Assembly (NCBI GenBank): GCA_032718475.1
Contig: JAUCBJ010002160.1
Span: 1 to 40,113, forward strand
Length of the DNA stretch: 40,113 nt
Direction: 5' to 3'
Origin: Nemertoderma westbladi
Taxonomy: Eukaryota > Xenacoelomorpha > Nemertodermatida > Nemertodermatidae
How positions within the stretch are numbered: the stretch's first letter is position 1; the number at the start of each line of letters is the position of its first letter. This document shows positions 22,601-34,600 of the stretch, one piece after another. Made by a program: the position numbers and the translations under genes. The notes beneath the pieces were generated by a model. The model did not search any database. It was not told the DNA's origin and saw only the letters and a list, made by a program, of their open reading frames with translations.

Positions 22601-25600
22601 CCGTCGAAGGGTTAGATTTAATAATGTTAGAGTTGCTAATATCTTAGAATTCCGAGCCGCTCCCCTGGTGAGAAAATAAAAAAATTTGGTCAGTTCCTTC
22701 ATCGAAAAGTCCCCCAGAATCCCAAGTTAACCTATATAGTTAGCGATGGCCTGCGGCTTTAGGAGCGGCCGCGGTATTCACCTCCCTCATAGCGGCCGCG
22801 GCGGTGTTGCGTCAAATGGAGAAATATTTATCCCACCAAGGTGTCTGTTGTATGTTAGTGATAGTTTTGCATGTAAGGCAGCGGCTAGAGTTACATGGCT
22901 CATTAGTGGTGTTATTTGTGTGTGTTTGCGATTGAGTTTTATTTTTGGTTAGTATTTGTCCTAGTGATGTGGGGTTCTTCGTGACTACATTAATGTTGAT
23001 GTCAAGATCGTAGTTTTTGGAGTATCTACGTACAGTATTTTGGAATATGCCCTTCATCTGTTGGTTAGTGGATAGGTAAAATGTGGGTTTCGAGTTAGTG
23101 TCTTTAGGTCTAGTTTGGGGAGTCCAATGTCTAAGTTTGTTAAGGAGGTTCTGGGGGTACTGCCTGAGTAGACATTCGCCAAGGAATTCGTCTCTGAGTT
23201 TGGTATAGTCGTTAGACTCGCTACATCTGCGGTGGATGCGTAGGAGTTGGCTACGAATTACGGATAGTAGTAATTTCTTATCATGGAAGCTATTGTAGTG
23301 AATCGGGAGTTTATTGCTAGTTGGTTTTTTGTATAATGTAGTTGTTAGTGTTTCGTTGTTAATCTGTGTCAAGACGTCAAGGAATGGGAGTGATGTGTGG
23401 GAGTATTCAATGGTGAATTGTATATCAGAGTTTTGGAATAAGTCGTTACAAGAGGAGTTAGTGATTTTCTGTATGTTGTGAATGTCCTGTTCACTTAATA
23501 TACGTTGTACTATACCATAGCTGTCGTCAACAAACCGTTTGTAGAATGGAATAGGGTAAGTTGTATTATCGTCTGGGGGGGTTATGTTTGGATCCGAGGT
23601 TGAGGTAGTTTCGTTAGTTATGGTTATATTAGGATCTGAGATAGATAGGATAGTTTCTGGAATATTGGTGTTGGAATCAGGAGGTGTAAGGTTAGATATT
23701 GGGGTCGTTATTATTGGATCTGAGAAACGGGGTTAGGTGTAGTGTTTGGTGCTAGTTTAGTTTTATAAGTTACTGAGGTAGTTATATTATTACAGACTGG
23801 GGTGGAAGGGGTAGGTTCCGGGGTAGTTATATTAGTTCCAGGGGTAGTTATGTTAGTTTTGTTAGTTTCAGGGGTATTTATGTTAGTACCATGGGTACTT
23901 ATGGTAGTTTCAGGGGTAGTTATGTTAGTTTCATGGGTACTTATGGTAGTTTCAGGGGTAGTTATGTTAGTTTCGTTAGTATCAGGGGTAGTTATGTTAG
24001 TTTTATGGGTACTTATGGTAGTTTCAGGGGTAGTTATGTTAGTACCATGGGTACTTATGGTAGTTTCAGGGGTAGTTATGTTAGTACCATGGGTACTTAT
24101 GGTAGTTTCAGGGGTAGTTATGTTAGTTTCGTTAGTATCAGGGGTAGTTATGTTAGTTTCATGGGTACTTATGGTAGTTTCAGGGGTAGTTATGTTAGTT
24201 TCGTTAGTATCAGGGGTAGTTATGTTAGTTTCATGGGTACTTATGGTAGTTTCAGGGGTAGTTATGTTAGTTTCGTTAGTTTCAGGGGTAGTTATGTTAG
24301 TTTCATGGGTACTTATGGTAGTTTCAGGGGTAGTTATGTTAGTTTCGTTAGTTTCAGGGGTAGTTATGTTAGTTTCATGGGTACTTATGGTAGTTTCAGG
24401 GGTAGTTATGTTAGTTTCGTTAGTTTCAGGGGTAGTTATGGTAGTTTCAGGGGTAGTTATGTTAGTTTCGTTAGTATCAGGGGTAGTTATGTTAGTTTCA
24501 TGGGTACTTATGGTAGTTTCAGGGATAGTTATGTTAGTTTCGTTAGTTTCAGGGGTAGTTATGTTAGTTTCATGGGTACTTATGGTAGTTTCAGGGGTAG
24601 TTATGTTGGTTTCGTTAGTTTCAGGGATAGTTATGTTAGTTTCATGGGTACTTATGGTAATTTCAGGGGTAGTTCTGTTAGTTCCAGGGGTAGTTATGTT
24701 AGTTCCAGGGGTAGTTATGTTAGGGGTAGTTATGTTAGTTTCAGGGGTAGTTATGTTAGTTTCGTTAGTTTCAGGGGTAGTTATGTTAGTTTCGTGGGTA
24801 CTTATGGTAGTTTCAGGTACATTTATCTAATATAATATAACCAGCTAAAGACCCTCAATACTTTATTTTTTCTATCATCTTTACACTAATTTTATTTATA
24901 AGCGTTTTAAAAAAGTGTCTTTTGCAAAATCGCACCCTCAGTATCGTGGCCATTCTTCGCATTAGTCGTAACGTTTTCATTCATTAAAAAGCTCGGGTTG
25001 CAAGGATTCCAAATATGTAACAATATCTGAATTTCGTTGAGAAACAGCTGAGATATAGGTGTTCAAATATTGCAAGAATTATCGTTCGCTGCAGGCCATT
25101 TATTCTATCTAATAAATACACAAAATTCTAGAATGTGTTATTTATTTTATGAGTTGGTTGGCAACAGCGGTATTCCTATCCAATATATCTATTGCGTAGC
25201 TATTCATACTTAAACAAAATGTTCCAGAACATCGTGTATTTATTTAATAGAATAAATGGCATTTAGCGAACGATAATTCTTGCAATCTTTGAACGCCTAT
25301 ATCTCAGCTGTTTCTCAAAGAAATTCAGATATTGGCCCGTATGCATAAAACACTTACGACCGTCGTAATCCTCCGATCGTCGTATCTCAGCAGATATGAC
25401 TATCGTAAACAAAATCGATATGCATAAAAAATTTCAGCCTCATTGATTGTAAACTTACGATTAATTTGGATCGTAAATTTAAGGGTACTCCCAATCAAGT
25501 ATTAAAGTTACGATCTGCACCAGTTCACATTGAACTCAATTCTTATTGGCTAAACTATATGATGGTTTCTGTTGTTATGGCTACCTTATAAACAATTCAA

Positions 25601-28600
25601 CAGTAGTGGTGAATTATCTCTCATTTACCACTTTTAAAAACTTTTTAAACTTTTTAACAACTTTACTTTAAAGGTATGGTGATAGTTTAGTAGTTTTTTT
25701 TAATTAAATTGTAGGCCTACTTATTTTCCACTCCTTAAACCTTATTTTTTTAATGCCCGTTAAAAATAAATACCTTGCTTTTCATAATTCTAATAATACT
25801 AGCTAGTTTTTCCAGCATTAGTGCCAGTTTTTCGCCCATACAAAATTAAATTTTGTATGGTAACTAGTGTTTTTATAAGGTATCTAGTGATTATAAAATA
25901 CCTAAAATATCTAAAAAATTGATTAAATTTAAGCTATAGTGTTGTAAAAGCACCATTAGAGAAATATATTCCAATTGTTTTAAAATCCTCATGTATTTTT
26001 AAAAACACTAGCTACTGTACCTTATAAAAACTAGCTACCTTTACGAGCTATCACTCAATCGAATCCCAGCCAACCATCATCCATAAAAAAATTGAAACAT
26101 AGTCATGCAAAAACCTCTAAAAAGTGTCTTAAAAAAATTTCCCATATGGTCACACTAGCTAGTAGTGCCTTGTGCCTACTATAATAATAGCTAGTAGTAG
26201 CTATTTTTATATAAGTTATAGAGCATATTTTTTATTCTAGAACGTTTTTTAAAAGTTTAAACTCATACACTTATAGCTAGTCATCAGCTCATCATGCATG
26301 GCATCAGCATGCTTACCTATAATAAAATAAGGAACAACTAACTAAAGGAAACTCAGATTTTTGTCAGCTGCAGTGTTGTTTACAGAGTTGCCAAGCAACA
26401 CTCTAAAATAGCATCGTAAAAATAGCATCGTAACTAAATTACGATAATCGGAAGCACGATTAATCGTAAACAGTTTTATGCAAACCAATATACGATAATC
26501 GTGGCTACGATAGTCGTAATCCAACTTACGAATCATTTAGAATTACGATGGACGTAAATTTACGACTGTTTTATGCATACGGGCCATTGTTACATATTTC
26601 GAATCCTTGCAAGGCAAGCTTTTTAATGATATGAAAAAATTACGACTATTGTGAAGAATGTCCACGATACGGAGGGTGCGATTTCGCAAAAGACACTTTT
26701 TTAAAACGTCTATAAAAAAAAAATTGAAGGCAAAATCAAAATTTCCGGGTTCATGGGGTCATCGACGGTGAGTGGAACTAGTGGTGTTTCAAATTTCAAA
26801 CAATATGATATGAATAAGATTTGTAGAATAATTTGGGGGGGGGGGGGGGGGGGGGGGGTCCGTGTCATCAGAAAATGACACTATATTACGGGACATGGTG
26901 TATATAATTATGTTTTTTCTAATTGATTTTTCAGGCGAGACGTCGTATGGTCTAGCTATAATGCTGATCGTTATGGTGGCTAAATGGGTTGGGGATCTGT
27001 TCACGGAGGGTCTATACGATCTACAGATCCAACTACAGAGCGTTCCACTACTGGGTTGGGAACCCCCGCCTCTCAGCGAGAACATTTCCGCAGCGTAAGT
27101 CCAACTGCACGAACGTGTTGATAAACGTAAACGTTTATGTATTATGTTACAGTTTTATGTAATGTTTGTAATTTGCGGGTAATTACTATAGGGCCTACCT
27201 AGTAAGTAGCCTACTACTTACTAGGTATTTTACATAATATTAACTAGAACGCCATCAAGATGGCTTTAAACGAACCTGTCTTACACAGACTCCAAGAAAC
27301 AGATGGGATTGGAAGATGCAAACCAAGAATGACTTGCATCAACCAAAAAACTGCCTCCCATCTAATGTAATACACATTCGCCTAGGCAAACAAATCATAA
27401 TCACAATTACTACGATGATGTGTGAAATGGTATCCATATCCGCAACCTGAGAAACGGCCCAAAAGAGCAGTTTATTCTGCGGAGGGGTCTTTTCTGTATT
27501 AGATAAATAAAATAAAGAACACTATAATTACAGTATTTATACCTGATACACGAAGTGGGGCCTTCGCGCAGCACGTGACTTAATTATACTTAGTTATACA
27601 TTTCGCCCTCTAGCGGCAGACTGGAGGACTCCAGACCGTTTACTGCCCACCAAAGACTCAGGCCGACTTCTACTACATATCTGCTACGTTTCAGCTTGAA
27701 CGGATCATAAATAACGAGATGGGAGAAAGATTTCACTTTCAAACATTTCGCCCTCTAGCGGCAGACTGAAGAACTGCACACGGATTAGCCTTCAATTCAA
27801 TTCAATTCAATTCCTTCTTTCAAAGTCACAGCTAATGGTCTAGTACATATCTGCCAAATTTCAGCATAAATGGATTAAAAGCAAAGAAATGGGAGGACAT
27901 TTAACGTTTAGACATGTGGCCCTCTAGCAGGAGACTATTGCTCTGATGGTGTCTGAAAGTGTCTCAAACGTCTCAACTTTAGCTCATATTGATACCTACA
28001 AATTTTCAACTTGGCAGCTTTAAATCCGACAAAGTTATTAGCATGTCAAAATCGTAACGACGACAACGATTTCACTTTCAGACCTTTGGCCCTCTAGCGG
28101 CAGACTGGAGAACTGCAGATGGATTCGCCTCCTTTGAAAGTCACAGCTAATGGTCTAATACATATCTGCCAAGTTTCAGCTTAAACGGATTAAAAGCAAA
28201 GAAATGGGAGGGCATTTAATGTTTAGACATGTGGCCCTCTAGCGGGAGACCATTGCACTGATGGTGTCTGAAAGTCTCTCAAAAATCTCATCTTTTGCTC
28301 ATATTGATACCTACAAATTTTCAACTTGGCAGCTTTAAATCCGACAAAGTTATTAGCATGTCAAAATCGTAACGACGACAACGATTTCACTTTCAGACCT
28401 TTGGCCCTCTAGCGGCAGACTGGAGAACTGCAGATGGATTCGCCTCCTTTGAAAGTCACAGCTAATGGTCTAATACATATCTGCCAAGTTTCAGCTTAAA
28501 CGGATTAAAAGCAAAGAAATGGGAGGGCATTTAATGTTTAGACATGTGGCCCTCTAGCGGGAGACCATTGCACTGATGGTGTCTGAAAGTCTCTCAAAAA

Positions 28601-31600
28601 TCTCATCTTTTGCTCATATTGATACCTACAAATTTTCAACGTGGCAGCTTTAAATCCGACAAAGTTATTAGCATGTCAAAATCGTAACGACGACAACGAT
28701 TTCACTTTCAGACCTTTGGCCCTCTAGCGGCAGACTGGAGAACTGCAGATGGATTCGCCTCCTTTGAAAGTCACAGCTAATGGTCTAATACATATCTGCC
28801 AAGTTTCAGCTTAAACGGATTAAAAGCAAAGAAATGGGAGGGCATTTAATGTTTAGACATGTGGCCCTCTAACGGGAGACCATTGCACTGATGGTGTCTG
28901 AAAGTCTCTCAAAAATCTCAACTTTTGCTCATATTGATACCTACAAATTTTCAACTTGGCAGCTTTAAATCCGACAAAGTTATTAGCATGTCAAAATCGT
29001 AACGACGACGACAACGACGACGACGACGACGACGACAACGACGACGACGACAACTATTTGCATAAATTGACCCACCCCCTAACAGTGTCAATTCGCTAAG
29101 GCTCCGCCAACTTCGTGGCTCGCCCCACATTCTCAGTTAGCCTAATAAAAACATCGGAGCAACCAATATAATGTACATGTACAAGCATCCTATGAAAGTT
29201 TGTGAAATGTTCCCTTAAGTCTACCCAACAGCCGTTGGTACCCGGCTGGCAGCCACCCTGGTTCAGTTTTATGGTTTTGTTAGTTTAATCGACAGCTGTT
29301 GTAAACGTCCCAGATATACAAAACCTACTAAGCCTTTGCATTACAATTGAGCTTAGCCTAAGTTGATGACAGTATTATAACGATGACAATTAGGCCCTAT
29401 AGATACATACGATATATAAATGATGTACTGCTTGACATTACACTAACTGGCTGAATAGAGATAGAACTATAATAATACGTTTGGCATTCTGTCAGATTTC
29501 AGTAGTAAGTAACCTCATAATAATTGCTAAATATCAATCACCTGAAAAACATTTCAAGCAAGGGAGTTGTGGGTATTTAATTTCGCGTTCAATAATGTTG
29601 AAAATATGCAAATATTTCGAATATCGCACTTCGAATCGTTCCCAACTTTTTTATTCAACAACTAGACAACAATTGATAAATACTTGCGTTTACAATTTTA
29701 CAATGCATGCAAGTGGTTTCAAGCCATTTGGTGAACATACATAGTGAGTGATATAGTGACATATATAGGTAAATATATCCATCGTGTTTTTGCCGGCCTC
29801 AGCTTTAGACAAAAACTACCCAGTCTAAAGACAGGTTCGTTATTAGAGGAAAACTAAACGAAGTTGGTTTTTTATTTACTTGGCGTGAATTAGGCCTACA
29901 CTTAGCAAATAGGGATGGAGCGCGAAAAAATGTTGGGCTAGAAACAATTTTTAGTATTAATATTTTTTATATTGATTGATGTTTTCTATATTTATACTCT
30001 ATATTTCCAGTCTCATCATTCCTTGGCGTTCTTGATATTGCCTAGATGGGAAACATTCCAATCATCCTTCCACTGAGGTTGCTCTATCTTGCACAATAAT
30101 TCTGTCTCCAATAATTAATAATATCTGTACTGTCAGAAATAATAATAGTGTGGGGCGAGCCACGAAGTGAGCGAAGAAAAGTATTTTCAATATAATTTTT
30201 TTTTCAGTTTGAAGGTGCGCGGCGATCTAAAACTGTGTAGCGATATCATGGCCTCGCAGAGCTGCACCGTCCATATAATGCTCCGTCTATATTTATATCA
30301 CCAATAAGTTTTATAGGTGGAATCGCAAATATGTAATACAATTTTGAAAATTTCCAACTGTGTTTCGCGAATGCTGCAGTGCTTAATTTTTTAATCAGTA
30401 TATCGCGGTTAACATAATGTTTTATTAACTTAACTTTCAGCGAATTATTACGTGCAAAAAACGAATTTTAGCGCGCATGTTCAGTAGTATTATGTTTTAA
30501 CCCTATTAGAACCGGACATAGTAGTAGTGAACAAATTTCAAAAAATTTGAAAGTTAAAATTTGCAGCTAGTATTTTCAATACAAGTTTTCTGGGGCGCTG
30601 AATCCATTGAAAAATATTTAAAAATGATCTGATTTCTATAAACGGCTGTTTTAGTCCTCTACGTGTGTGACGGGATTGAGTTCAATGATCCCGACCGGGT
30701 TAGGTTGTACGCGTCACTTCTCTGCTGGGCTGCTGGACTAATATCTTTGGCCGAAGGCCGTCGGGAAAATAACAGAGTTTGTGTTTCTCGATGTTAATGT
30801 TCCAATGATAATAGCACAGTATGTATAACAAACAATAGTAGGAATTGCAATACAGAATGATGACAGCAGTGTATGAAATGACGGTCTAAACTATTGCCGG
30901 TCCCTAACTGTGTGATTAGTGAACTGACCGGTAAATCAGTAATCAGGATAACTATATGATTGATACACATACATATTGGTTTCACCTCTACTCTACAATG
31001 GCCTTTGCTACCCAATGGATGCTTTCTTATCTTTCCCCACGTGCTCCCCTGCCCGCTATTGGCTTATATACTAATTGTCACTTTGGCACTCCCTGTAGGT
31101 GTTACCCCCTGCTGCTAGCCTCGACTAGCTGTGTTCTCCCTCTGAGGTGGTTTGACATCTCACCTCTCTCTGTGGCTTAGGGCCTGTATCGCCCCCCCCC
31201 CCCCCCCCGAGTTGGTTATGAGGCGAGATTAATTATTGGTAATCTCGCATCGCCAACTATATTGGTAAAATGCCACTGGTCCCATTTTCGGGTGGGTAAT
31301 GTAAGGGAATTGAATCCGCTTACAACGTGGGCAAAAAATGAAAAAAGAACTAACCAACACATTTCAGTTTGAACACAAAAATTTTAATTTAATTATACGT
31401 TGCTTTAAATTCACATTTTCAAATTTTGGAATGCAATACAAATACAAATACAAATGGAATACATTTATAATTTGCCAGGTCATTGCTACGCGCATTTTTC
31501 GACGTGATATGGCAAATTTTGGTGCTAGCACCAAATTTCATACCCATCATCAACAATTACAAGATTGAGATGTCTAGTTAGATAATAGAGTATATAATAG

Positions 31601-34600
31601 ATAATAGAGTATAACCCAAAAAACAAGGTAACACAATCAATTGATACATTTGATGGGTTTCAAAATTTAGTGCTAGCACCAAATTTTGCACCCACCTCCG
31701 AAAAATACAAGTTTAGATGTCTAGTTAGATAATTAATTATTCCATTGAATTCAGAACCCCCATAGACCTCTAAAATATGAGAAATAATTTGTCACAATCC
31801 TTTGAACTATCGAATGGATTTTTAAAAAATTGATAGCCCCCCCCCCCCCCCCCCAACCCCACGGATTTAATAGGGATAATAATATAGTAATTAAAACCTT
31901 AGGTATATACAGGATATAGAGCTAGTCAAATAATTATATTCAACGAATTCGTTACTTATATTCAGAGAAGTGATGGCCTATCCTGTCGTCACACTGGAGT
32001 GCAAGGAGAGGGTTGGGCACATCGTAGAGATCCTTCGAGACACACCACATAATGGGTTCCCTGTCATACACCAACCAGAAGGCCAATCAAGCCAGTTGAG
32101 AGGTTTCATTCTACGGTCACAACTCCTTGTTATTCTACATAACAAGGCATTCAAAGGGAAGCTTCTACAGTTATCTGCATTCAGGTTAGTGAAGGATAGA
32201 CATTACTGCTAAACTAGTAATATAATCTGCGTGCTGCACTGTATATGTATTACATATATATACTGTAAAGTGACAAGACTCGGCCATGGTTTCTAGTTAC
32301 TACACAAATTATCAAAACGTCTATTCAATACTGTTGTACTTTGTGAGATATGAACAATCGATAAGGTCATTAACCCACACGCCCTACAGTACCTACTACC
32401 ACCCCCCCCCCCCCCCCCCCCCCCACCCCCAAAATTGTTATACTAGCTAGTTTTTGCTATTTCTCATCATGGAGATGTTCTAGAACATGTTAGCAATTAT
32501 TTTTCATTAAAACATATGTTCTAGAACAATTATTCGTTGTTCTGTATAAAGTTTTTATAAAAGCCTAAAAAATCAATTTTTTATTAATGAAGTTGCATTA
32601 GATGTTAAGGAAATTATATTTTCTAGAACAGTGTAGGAATTCAATGCTTTTCTATAGGTACAATAGTGCATAGCCAGCCAGTGCATAATCTTGTACTTTG
32701 GTAGCCTCATGGAGTGAATAAGCATGGTGGACAGCCCATGACTTTCTTGAGACGCATCTTAAAGGACACTGGCCTTAAAGATGCGGATGATCTAGCAAAT
32801 GTCATGGGTGATAGGGAGTTGTGGCGGTGCAATTTTGTTGACAAGCCGGCACAGCATTCTTAAAAATGCAGCTGCAATGCAGCATGCCGATCCTAGTAGT
32901 AGTAGTAATAGGTACAATTTATAGCTAAGAAGATTATAATGTTAAGTTATGGACTTGATTAGACGTTTATTGCCTATTGTAATATTCAAACGCCTACTAC
33001 TGTACAGTATACTAATGAGTCAACTGTCAACTACTTTTTATGAATGTAATGAAACACACTACAGTGAAATCCTTTTTTAAAATTAGCTACTAAAAAAAAC
33101 TAGCTATAAATAATTTAATTTAATCCCCACCCCCAACCACCACCTGCCAGCTACCGGTACGATTAAAATTATTTGATGAAACAAATTCTAAAAAATTGTG
33201 AAATTTTTTTTTATATCTTTAAAATGTTGTTGATCAATTATTTGTTCGAGAACATTTTTAGTTAAGCTCTGAATAGCTAAGATATTCTCAAAGTTCTGAA
33301 TAGATATTCTCAAGCATTTACTAATACCAAAAATAAAACTTAATTTTTTATTGTTTTAAAACATGTTCTAGAACACAAATTATTTGTTCTAGAACAAGTT
33401 TTTGTTATTTTTTAAAATTAGCTAATATGTTCAAGAACATGTCCATAAAATTAAATAAAAAATAGCTAATATAAAAATGAATTTTTCAATTAATTAAATT
33501 AATGGGGGGGGGGGGGGGGGGGGGTTGGTAACCTACTGTATAACACACCAGTATCCAGCTGTAGGCTTAACCGTAAAGTTGTAGTTATATAAATTATAGT
33601 ACTGTAATAATTGTACAAAGTTGTAGTTATATAAATTATAGTACTGTAATAATTGTACAAAGTTGTAGTTATATAAATTATAGGCCTGTACTATTGTACA
33701 AGGTTGTACTGTAGTTATATAAATTATAGGCCTGTACTATTGTACAAGGTTGTAGTTATATAAATTATACAGTAGGCCTGTACTGTACAAGGATATTTAA
33801 AATAAAATGACAATGGCAGATGTTATAGATTCTCACCGTATCAGGTACTTTGTAGAATCACAGTTAAATAAAACGAATCGACACTGGGCTGCTAACAAAG
33901 CTGCTGTTGAGAGAAATGAGAAAGCAATCAAGGAAATTAAAAATCAGATAGTCTCGAGGAAGACTATCTGGAGCTTAAATGCGGAGAAAAAAATCGAGTG
34001 CGAACGAGTTTTACAAAAATTAAACAAAAACTTTGTTATGGAGGGTCTCAGAATGGAATACACAGATAAACAAAAACAAATGAAGGAAAAATACCTTGAA
34101 GCAAAGGGAGACACCGGAGAAGTCGAAGCTGTCAAGGAATGCAGCGATGTTGCGAAAGATATTGAGGAGAGTAAGGAAGATATCGAGGAAGACAACAAAT
34201 TAATATACGATTTGAATCGAATACGTATGAAACTTGAAAATTCTAACGTTGCGAAAAAATCTTTGAATGTGAGTTTCGAGTCACTTTTGGCTCAGGCGGA
34301 AAATCAAGTGTTAGAGATGAACCGACATATGAAAGACAACGAAGTAGTGCCAGAATGTGAAGAGGTAAAATCATCAGCCATTCAGAACAACGCAGTGAAA
34401 TGTCTGTCTACAATTACTGAAAAGTGTGCAATCGGGCTCTGAATTCCCAGTGAAAATGAAACCATAGGACCTACTGTACTGTATTGAAAAGTGGTTCAGG
34501 ATATATTTTTTTGGATCAGGTTATTCTTTTCGTTTGTGTTATGGGTCAAATAGTTCGAGATTTTATATACTGTGGTTCCACACTAGGTCTTCTGTGGGTC

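Larger units (their letters stand above)
19829..22794. mobile_element. ~3-kb insertion inside the Penelope-like ORF, unclassified
   Basis: The Penelope frame stops at about 22800 and resumes at 19828. GCCGC occurs at both edges (19824-19828 and 22795-22799) and can be a 5-bp target duplication; without the insert and one copy the two halves join in frame. The insert has no long ORF. It holds a hairpin at 20417-20465, a tRNA-like piece at 21321-21393, and degenerate repeats such as TACCCCCATTCGATA at about 22119 and 22282. No terminal inverted repeats are seen, and NotI-like GCGGCCGCGG appears twice near its right end (22764, 22792), which makes the exact right edge uncertain. Confidence 0.6.
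18863..24888 (-). mobile_element. Penelope-like retroelement with nested insertion
   Basis: Read on the - strand the order is: inverted end repeat (24888-24822), Thr/Pro-rich minisatellite, RT motif C (FVDDSY, near 23535-23518), RT thumb and Cys-rich linker (to 22800), a 3-kb foreign insertion (22794-19829), GIY-YIG endonuclease (to 19469), 3' region with a hammerhead ribozyme (18980-18931), inverted end repeat (18929-18863). RT followed by a C-terminal GIY-YIG domain, plus a hammerhead motif, is diagnostic of canonical Penelope-like elements. RT motifs A and B are missing, so the copy is 5'-truncated. It also has a frameshift near 23730 and an in-frame TGA near 22815, so it is not functional. 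Confidence 0.9.
24897..26716. mobile_element. Palindromic fold-back element, split by a MITE
   Basis: The left arm (24897-25138) is an inverted copy of 25217-25333 plus 26589-26716. Shared blocks include TTTTAAAAAAGTGTCTTTTGC, CAAGGATTC.AAATATGTAA and AACAGCTGAGATATAGG. The arms are about 240 bases, the central loop about 80. Without the insert at 25334-26585 the right arm matches the left arm continuously. No ORF; non-autonomous. Confidence 0.85.

Noticed and set aside
23802-24835. Two long + strand frames (342 and 314 codons) of hydrophobic and YVSFRGS repeats
   Set aside because: They exist only because the repeat units are multiples of three. The - strand frame agrees with the neighbouring Penelope coding sequence in sense and composition, so the + frames are shadows.
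26789-27085. Poly-proline frames here and at 39903-40094 sharing a YTMS.NIV...[13 protein letters not shown] pattern
   Set aside because: The likeness comes from the shared poly-G/poly-C DNA repeat, and the proline run is the homopolymer. One of them overlaps a CLCN7-like exon.
29481-29744. 87-codon + strand ORF
   Set aside because: Random-looking composition in AT-rich intron DNA and no splice signals that join it to anything.
30660-30760. Possible structured RNA or rDNA piece (GC-rich, with GGCCGAAGGCC)
   Set aside because: I could not match it to a conserved rRNA or snRNA segment, and the hairpin is short.
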